Source of the DNA: Dryococelus australis
Taxonomy: Eukaryota; Arthropoda; Insecta; Phasmatodea; Phasmatidae
Length of the DNA: 64,000 nucleotides
Assembly (NCBI GenBank): GCA_029891345.1
Contig: CM056995.1
Span: 212,425,047 to 212,489,046 of the forward strand
Direction: 5' to 3'
Below the pieces are notes generated by a model. That model had not been told where the DNA came from and did no database searches. It worked only from the letters and a program-made list of their open reading frames with translations. Of this stretch, positions 57,726 through 64,000 are shown in pieces; the first letter of the stretch is position 1, and every line of letters begins with the position of its first letter. Position numbers and translations under genes: made by a program.

Positions 57726-58356
57726 GGCCCTATATCAGTTTTACAGTACTTCACCGAAAATATTTTAAACTTTAAAGGTCTGAAAATGTCCATTCAGGTC
57801 ATATTGTTGAAATTAAAAACAGTGCTTTTAATAAGCGTGCTGTGTTAAGTGTGTACCCTTGTAGTCTGAAGTGTTATTTATTTTCATATGCTGATGAAAT
57901 GTGACACTATATAACACCATTTCTTGAAAAGAACTGAGGTTAGTAATATAGAGAATTACTGTACTTCATAATGACATTGAATGCGTGCAGGCGAACTACA
58001 CATTTGCAAGTTTCAATTTAATACCTACATAATATATACCTTTATGAATGCTTCCGTTGGGGAAACAGTTACGTACCCAAAACTAAATATAACAAAAGGA
58101 AGATTAATAACACGTAACCTTTTCTATGTAAAAAAAAAAAAATCTTTACAGTAAACAAAATTATTTAATATAAAATTTTTCTTATAAATTAAGGCAATAT
58201 TATACCAAACAAAAAATTCGTACAAAAAATCTAATAACAGTAAAGCTATGACTCTGTAACTTTCATTTAAAATTAAAGCAAGAATTTGCCACTGTAACCA
58301 GAACAACCTCGAGACACTTTTGTTCGCATTTTCTTAGACTCCACGTTATTCATGAG
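57726..58356. other. AT-rich, no gene recognised
   Basis: Short frames only. A poly-A run lies at 58131-58142. Confidence 0.5.
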
Positions 58357-58830
58357 TTAGGCCAAAGTCTGGGTTCCAACGATTTCCACACATTGTATAA
58401 TTATTCTTAGAGAACTGATTTGGCAGTTCATTTGGCATGGGCGAACCCATTCTCTGATAAAGATCTTTGTGTCATTATTGGCTACTGCATGCTGCGAAAG
58501 GTTCCTTATTCGCTGGGATACCTCTTGGAGAGTACCTAAGTTACCAGTCGCTGATTGATGAACGGTATTCCAGCATGTTGCTGTTTCCTGATGCCATTTT
58601 ATTGACGTGTGCGGGTGGAATTCGCGGTATAAGCGATTGTTCCACTTCTGTATCCTAGGTAGAGTGAAGTCCAGATGAGAAAATAATGCGCAGAAATCGA
58701 CAACACGTCGGGGGAGTCGGAAGAGTCCATTGTCGCTGCCCGAAGGGGCGGGGATGTTCAGTTCACAAGTGGCAACCGTCGAGTGCAGTTCGGCGGGATT
58801 TACAATAGCTCGTCGCAATACGTCCGTCAT
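58357..58830 (-). CDS. Unassigned 157-residue ORF
   Basis: This is the longest frame in the window outside obvious mobile elements. It starts MTDVLRRAIVNPAELHSTVA, is basic and mixed in composition, has no signal peptide, membrane segment or repeat, and ends in IQCVEIVGTQTLA. Its 5' half is G+C-richer than the surroundings. An alternative frame over the same DNA (58368-58620) reads protein-like text ending GNRWNPDFGLTHE but carries three stops, so the region could be a decayed copy of some coding sequence read in the other frame. I do not recognise either. No flanking repeats, poly-A tail or splice evidence settles it. Confidence 0.25.
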   Translation of the reverse strand: MTDVLRRAIVNPAELHSTVATCELNIPAPSGSDNGLFRLPRRVVDFCALFSHLDFTLPRIQKWNNRLYREFHPHTSIKWHQETATCWNTVHQSATGNLGTLQEVSQRIRNLSQHAVANNDTKIFIREWVRPCQMNCQISSLRIIIQCVEIVGTQTLA

Positions 58831-59424
58831 ACATTCGTCCTTCTCCCAGCCGAGCGATTTATAATCAAACTTCGTACGTCCGTCGTAAGTTCATTGCTGC
58901 AAACTAATAACAACAAAATTTTTACAAATAGGAAAAGACTCTATAAAAGTAAACATTTTTGTGGTATCGTATTTTTAAGTACCCAAAACGCACATACACG
59001 AACGTAACGGAAATTAATCGATTTAAAACAATTAAATATTATATAAAACACAGTTTTATTACTTCTGCTGTTGCACAAAAGGAGCTTGTGTTTCCGAACG
59101 TTATCAGCAATTAATTTCCAGGAAAAATGTAACTAATTTCTTTTCACAATTACATAAATAAACACATGAAAACAAAAGACAACAAAAACTAAACACTGCA
59201 CACACTACTCAGCCTTGTAAAGAACTCGGGATGAACGAGTAACCAATCGTGCAAGTTTAGAAGGCTGTAATGTAATCCGTTCGTCTGTCAAAAGTTAAAG
59301 CTTGCCAAGGTTTTGACGAACGGAGGGATAGAATTAATGGCCACCTCTGATTGTCTGTTTGTCACGTGATTTACAGACGGATGACGGGCGGACGGATGAG
59401 AATCCTGCTTGAGTCGAGAGCTGC

Positions 59425-59628
59425 TCCGCGCGTTTATATTACCTGTCGGAAAAACGTAAATCGCGCAGCGCGGTATTTAACAGCGCGGTGGTAGAGAGTG
59501 ATATTATCAGTTCGGTGTGTACATAGCACCAGCAGTATCTCGTGGGTTCCCTCCCTCCAGCGGCGAGTGGTCGAGAGAGAGCCCTCCCCTACACTACCTC
59601 CCTACCCCCCGTCACAAAGAGCTGCGCC
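59425..59628 (+). promoter_or_regulatory. Promoter-like CpG-rich segment
   Basis: A TATA-like TATTTAA at 59474 stands 35 bases before the A of TCAGTT at 59507, an arthropod initiator-like word. The surroundings are CpG-rich (GCGCAGCGCGG) in an AT-rich neighbourhood, and the ORF with a strong GCGCCATGG start follows at 59629. These features fit a core promoter and 5' leader, but each is short enough to arise by chance. Confidence 0.35.
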
Positions 59629-59775
59629 ATGGTTATTTTCTCATTTGAACTTTATACACTGTGTGTCATTATAGTTTCGTCCTCAACAGCATACGAGCAT
59701 AATGCGTTATTGACCGCGGAGAATCCTGCCATACTGGCACAGAATCCGAACATTTTAATAACAGCCATTATTTAA
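59629..59775 (+). CDS. Short ORF with signal-peptide-like start
   Basis: Forty-eight codons from an ATG in good context (GCGCCATGG). The product begins MVIFSFELYTLCVIIVSSST, a hydrophobic stretch with small residues before a possible signal-peptidase site at STA, then a 27-residue tail without cysteines or dibasic sites. It could be the first coding exon of a secreted protein, a small secreted peptide, or chance. No clear GT donor within the frame suggests an exon end. The frame also extends upstream to 59542, but the promoter-like initiator and start context favour the inner ATG. Confidence 0.25.
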   Translation: MVIFSFELYTLCVIIVSSSTAYEHNALLTAENPAILAQNPNILITAII

Positions 59776-60493
59776 ATAATTATCAAACATGGTAGAAAAA
59801 GATACAATTCGGGTATACTTACTATTTAAAGAGTTTGGTGAAAATCAGCGAACGAGCTCAAAATTGGTTTTCCGGAGAGGTGATGAGGGAGGGGAGGGAA
59901 TGACTATCGCAAACATAAACTTACACGAGTTCATCTCATAAGATTCTATTTCCATCGGAATGCAGTCTTAAAAGCGAACGAAGTTGTGGCCAACCGAGTT
60001 CTTCTTAAAGGGCGGACGCGCGTCATTCGAAGGCGTAAAAAACTTCGGAAATATTTCAGTGAAAGTGCGCAACGCACATTTCGCGTGATGTTTATGAAAC
60101 GTGAGCCTACTCTGCGTGTGTGGTGTGTCTTGTGGGGTCCATGTTTGTTCGCTGGATTTGAGCGATACTGAGAAATCCGCGCCATACAGCGGGGGGGAAA
60201 CGGAGGAACCTCGTTCTTCGCCTCACATAACCAGCGCAGAGATCTGGGTCACCAGACAAGACAACCGCAATAAAGAAGTTGTGTCGTTTCGCTGAAGACA
60301 AGAAAAAATGTCACATAGAAAAAATGGAAATGTGGGTAATTTTGGAAAAAGAAATTTCATTCCATTTTTATTCGTGCCTGCTCATCTTATATCGTGGAAC
60401 ATACTGCGTGATGCTCTGGGAGGTAGCCCATAACTACATGATTACAGTATGCTTCACTGATTCTTTTTTGACAATACACGTACACACAAACCA
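59776..60493. other. No gene recognised
   Basis: 59940-60290 is of mixed composition with frames of 60-80 residues on both strands (Arg-rich on plus). None shows a known motif. Confidence 0.4.
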
Positions 60494-60718
60494 AGAGAGG
60501 TGGCGCAGTGGTAACTGACTGGACTCGCATTCGGGAGGACTCGGGTTCAATTCCCGGTCCAGCCATCCTGATTTCGGTTTCCCATGGTTTCCCGAAATCA
60601 CTTCAGACGAATGCTGAGGTGGGGTTCCTAACAAAGGCCATGGCCGATTCCTTCCCCAATTGTTCTTCCCTGTCCAATTTGCACCGTCTCTAAATAACCT
60701 CGCTGTCGACGAGACGTT
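60494..60718 (+). mobile_element. SINE-A, tRNA-derived with conserved central domain
   Basis: Box A TGGCGCAGTGGTAAC at 60501 and box B GGTTCAATTCCCGG at 60544 give an internal pol III promoter with 43-base spacing, and the T-arm closes. The body GATTTCGGTTTCCCATGG, TTTCCCGAAATCACTTCAG, GGCCATGGCCGATTCCTTCC, TCCCTGTCC and CTCGCTGTCGACGAGACGTT is, from memory, a central domain found in SINEs of several insect orders including Polyneoptera. It moves through LINE enzymes supplied in trans. Confidence 0.88.
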
Positions 60719-61216
60719 ATGCCCAATTACTTACCTACCCACTAACACACGAATTATACCAATGCTATCAAGTTTTAATATAGCAAACGAAACAAAAGGG
60801 AAATTTTGTTGGGAGGGGGAGAATTTTATTTATCAGAATCTTTAGAATCAAATATTTCTTCCCTACAAGATAAAGACATTAACGCCCTTAAAGCAATGTA
60901 TATTAAATCATATATTTTAATCACTATTTTTAAACAGTGTGCATGCACTGCGAGCTTTCCTTCTATCCTTTCATTATTCTTAAGCGATTTACAGTACATA
61001 GCACTATTAAATGTTTTGTGTGAACAGCAAAGCACTATTACTGATGTTATTAACATGCACTCAGTATGTAATGTGCCGCATATCCCACAAATGAATTGTT
61101 CCAGTGATACCTTTACTATATCACTTATTATGACAACGATTATCACTGCAGGTACTCTTCCACCCCAAAACAAAACACAGGAATATCGCCATCTTATAAA
61201 CAGATCACCGACATAT
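60719..61216. other. Overlapping ORFs on both strands, not assigned
   Basis: The plus frame 60806-61234 (142 residues) and minus frame 60826-61173 (115 residues) cover the same DNA. Neither has a recognised domain. The plus frame runs into MITE-A copy 9, which argues against it being a gene. Confidence 0.4.
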
Positions 61217-61520
61217 AAAGGTTGTTCACGATAAAGTGAGTACTTTGGAAATCAACCTTAGAAAAAGCCACTCCCCCTGCTTGCAAATATTTTAACGGAC
61301 GTACTGAGGGACATGCACCTAGTGAAGTTAGTAACGATGGATGAAAAGTAGTTCCTTATCTTAAAGTCGAGTAAAAAGTTTTGGGAAACCATTTGTGATA
61401 ACCTAAATTATTTATTTTCCTTTCTATATTTATCAATACATGGAAGTGTAAAAAGGTCTACATTTATAAAATATTTATTTTTATAATAATTACACAGTTT
61501 AACTTGACCGACGCATTAAG
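61217..61520 (+). mobile_element. MITE-A copy 9, 3'-truncated
   Basis: Starts AAAGGTTGTTCACGATAAAG and follows the reference to CTTGACCGACGCATTAAG at 61520, then changes abruptly to unrelated sequence. About 110 bp of the right end are missing. Confidence 0.8.
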
Positions 61521-62279
61521 GGAGATTTCGGCTCAATTCCCGAATAAATACTGGATGTGTGTCTTCTTAGGCAAAGCTTAATGGTGCTGGAAACCAAACA
61601 ATTCAATATTTTATATGTGTACGAAAAACTGTACAACTTGTACATATTACTAAAAAGTCCTATTTACTCTCATAGAAAAATTCCAGACTACATTTTTTTT
61701 TTGCATGGTGGCATATCGAAACCATACAAATAGAACAAATTTTCACACTTACCGATGTGAAATATTCACATTTAAATAAGGTAACATGAAGAACTTCAAT
61801 AAATCTTTAAAATCATGATATGAAATTTTTCCTCTATCGTTAAAAAAAGTTGTTTAACATATAGATATTTGTTGCATTATTTTATTTGTAGTTCTCTATG
61901 ATATTTTCTTAAAATAAATTTTGCTGAATGCAACTTGCTCTGATTTAAGACATGATTTTCTGCACGTTCGTGCATTAGTTTTTTTTTTTTTTTGCATGTC
62001 CAAAAACACTAGCACTGGTTTTGACATTCCGTAATGCAAAAACTATGTGAAATATGTTCATTTTCATGACAAGTACTTTCTATTAGTTCAGCAGCGTAAC
62101 ATGCTAATACAAAGTTATGAATTTTATGTTACCGGCAACATTAAAGTTTATTTTATTGTGCACGCTGATGCATTGACCAAAGGATATAAAAATAGGAATT
62201 GCAAACAGCATTTAAAAACCATAGCATGAAGCATATAAGCACTGAGTAGTAGGGGCGAGGGCGTTCTGCAACAAAGGGA
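61521..62279. other. No gene recognised
   Basis: AT-rich with T-runs at 61690 and 61980-61994. The 60-residue frame at 62047-62229 has no known motif. Confidence 0.5.
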
Positions 62280-62295
62280 TGCCACCTTTTTAAAT

Positions 62296-62470
62296 ATAAA
62301 GGGTTAAATTGATTGTAAGAGTTAATTAAATTGATATAAAGGGTTAATTGAATCGATTGAAAGGGTTAATTAAGTTATAAATCGTTAACTAATTTGATTC
62401 GAAGGGTTAGTTAAATTGAAAGGGTTAAATGTATGTAAAGGCTTTAATTTGATCAAAATGTTTTAATCCG
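62296..62470. repeat. Degenerate tandem repeat of about 20 bp
   Basis: Units of the form AAGGGTTAATTAAATTGA recur about seven times (near 62298, 62318, 62338, 62360, 62401, 62418, 62437) with variable length. It lies about 400 bp outside the Polinton-like integrase and may belong to that element. Confidence 0.7.
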
Positions 62471-62861
62471 ATTTTTTGTGTTTGGTGCAAGAGTGTACTA
62501 AAGGCCAAATTTATTAGTTTATTTAGTTATTAGTTAAAAGTATTTAACCACACTTGATTTTCGCCTAAAGTGTAATCCAATGGAGCCATAACCCAAACAA
62601 CAAGCTTATCGATTGCAGAATAAATACTACATACATCACATATCCAGAGGTTTATTAAATAAAATAAGATATGAAATATGATTTATAATATTTTATTTAA
62701 TATTATAAATTTACAATAATTGTATTACAATCTTTTAAGATCTTGATCCTTAACACATGAATCATGTGCTTTTGAAAAAAAAACCTCCATCGAACCAAGG
62801 ACACATATTCTTTCCTTTTAATGATTTTATCCGCCTTTTATGGGCTCTCCATCATAGGTTT
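62471..62861. other. Between tandem repeat and integrase remnant
   Basis: AT-rich; likely part of the Polinton-like element. No frame or terminal repeat can be recognised. Confidence 0.4.
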
Positions 62862-63550
62862 CTATGTAATACACTCTGGGATGTGTTTGTCTAATTGCAA
62901 TAATGTTAAATATTTTATAAGACCAATTAACCAAAATTTTTTTTCAAAGATTCCTTTCTGCATCGAGATACGTGTATATTCGCCAACTTTGAACTTTGGT
63001 TTTCTTTTATCGATGACTTTAACATTATCATACACAGTTTTCATTAAACTATTATTCTTAACTTCTTTGGGAGCTATCTTCATATTTCTATATCTGGAAT
63101 TATAACATTCATCTATTTCAGGCAAAACGTCAACCCATTTGTAAGTCACTTTGGATGTGAAATGTTTATATATTAACTCCCTAATCGATTAATTGTATTC
63201 TTACACAACACTGGCTTTAAATTCCGAATAAGTAGGGTAGTGATTAATACCATAATCTCTCATTACTTTCTCGAATGGCGCAGAAACAAATTCTGATCCT
63301 CTGTCAGTTTGGAGCAAATTATGCTTTCTCTGTTTCAAAATGTTCTTCACTGAATTGGTAACCTGTTTCCCAGATTCGTTTTTCAAAGGTATACACCAGC
63401 CATATTTCGAATAAATGTCTATTATGGTTAAAATATAATTGTATCCTTTATTGTATTTGGAAAGCAGTGTCATTTCATACAAATCCACTTGAAAAAGATC
63501 GTTTAGCATATTAGTAATAACTCTTCTTCTGGGATATCATATCCTTGCAG
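62862..63550 (-). pseudogene. Polinton/Maverick-type integrase, broken
   Basis: Minus-strand frames 63201-63509 and 62862-63149 are in phase and form one integrase: LNDLFQVDLYEMTLLSKYNK, then ILTIIDIYSKYGWCIPLKNE, NLLQTDRGSEFVSAPFEKVM and, at the C-terminus, KPKFKVGEYTRISMQKGIFE (SH3/chromo-like module). Two catalytic aspartates (FQVDL, LQTDRG) are kept. The codon at the position of the catalytic glutamate, just after FKASVV, is a TAA stop, and a second TAA follows four codons later. An upstream YPRRR-type stretch (about 63530) matches the usual entry into this integrase type. It would integrate the element DNA. Its closest type is that of Polintons and related insect elements. Confidence 0.82.
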
Positions 63551-63559
63551 GGGCATGAA

Positions 63560-64000
63560 GCTTAAAAGAAATATTTGTAAACTTCATTGGCAATATAACC
63601 ATATTCTTTCAGCTCTTCAATAATTTAATAACTTCGTTTGTATGTGAATTATTACCAGAATCCCTCGAAGCTATGAGAAATTTTAATCTATCAACCAATT
63701 CATTGGAATTGTTCCAGTAAAGGTCATATCGCCTTAAACATGATAATTGTAAATACGCTGTAGATTAATATCTTAAACACAATTGCCATATTTGCATTAT
63801 CGGGCAAATTATGTTTTGGTCTATGTGCATAGCTTTCTGATAGATAAAAACAATGAATGTTTGAATGTCGACCAAAACTAAAATATTGTTGTCTTTCAAC
63901 CTGCGGTTCATGCCAAATATCGTCAAAAATAAATACAGAATCGGGTAATGCTTCATTCGGAGGCACTATATCTTCTTTATTTGTAAAAAGGAAATATCGA
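63560..64000 (-). pseudogene. Polinton/Maverick A32-like packaging ATPase, C-terminal part
   Basis: The frame is open to the window edge and reads ALPDSVFIFDDIWHEPQVER, QQYFSFGRHSNIHCFYLSES, YAHRPKHNLPDNANMAIVFK. FIFDD is the Walker B motif of FtsK/HerA-type packaging ATPases, and the GRH..FYL.ESY and DNAN motifs are characteristic of the Polinton/adintovirus ATPase. The Walker A motif would lie beyond 64000. After IVFK a frameshift near 63775 and several stops follow, though residual similarity goes to about 63690. The order ATPase then integrase on the minus strand, a few hundred bases apart, supports a single Polinton-like element entering from the right. Confidence 0.8.

Noticed and set aside
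1..64000. Bacterial-style operons, ribosome binding sites or replication origin
   Set aside because: Base composition, microsatellites, SINEs and retroelements show eukaryotic nuclear DNA; such features do not apply.

Overview
The window reads as gene-poor, repeat-dense nuclear DNA of an insect. It is AT-rich, has many (TA)n tracts and poly-A/T runs, contains no long intact host gene I can recognise, and has almost all of its recognisable coding capacity in decayed transposable elements. The mix (mariner-like remnants, Ty3/Gypsy elements one of which carries an env-like gene, a Polinton/Maverick fragment, tRNA-derived SINEs with a conserved central domain) fits an insect. The peptide strings read through one SINE family resemble, from memory, hypothetical proteins of stick insects (Phasmatodea). 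That placement is an inference I could not check.

Layout. 1-19 kb: a dispersed MITE-like family (here MITE-A, about 420 bp, ends of the type GGCTGTTCACGRTAAAGTGA) with associated repeats, a 39-bp minisatellite, two mariner-like transposase remnants on the minus strand, a possible solo LTR, a nearly perfect 764-bp palindrome, and several terminal-inverted-repeat (TIR) elements. 20.4-21.8 kb: eleven head-to-tail units of exactly 129 bp, each holding a tRNA-like body with box A, box B at tRNA spacing and a T5 run; this is the most unusual structure in the window. 22-34 kb: more MITE-A, a shorter relative with the same ends (MITE-B), four copies overall of a tRNA-derived SINE (SINE-B), and one arm of a repeat pair whose partner lies inverted at 54 kb.

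34.3-46.3 kb: a plus-strand Ty3/Gypsy-type element with LTRs, gag, protease-RT-RNase H-integrase and an env-like gene related to the insect errantivirus/baculovirus F group. It is broken by frameshifts and stops, its 5' LTR holds a 1.07-kb insertion, and its env is split by a 1.9-kb TIR transposon flanked by TA. A degenerate 60-bp tandem repeat lies in and beside its LTR. 46.9-53.0 kb: a second Ty3/Gypsy element on the minus strand with 0.83-kb LTRs. Its integrase reading frame is long and open but two catalytic aspartates are replaced.

53-62 kb: more repeats, a possible promoter with a short signal-peptide-like ORF near 59.5 kb, and a SINE with a conserved core (SINE-A). 62.8-64.0 kb: minus-strand integrase and packaging-ATPase-like fragments of a Polinton/Maverick element that continues past the window edge. 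No operon-like or cooperating host gene set is visible. The biology here is nested insertion and decay of mobile DNA.
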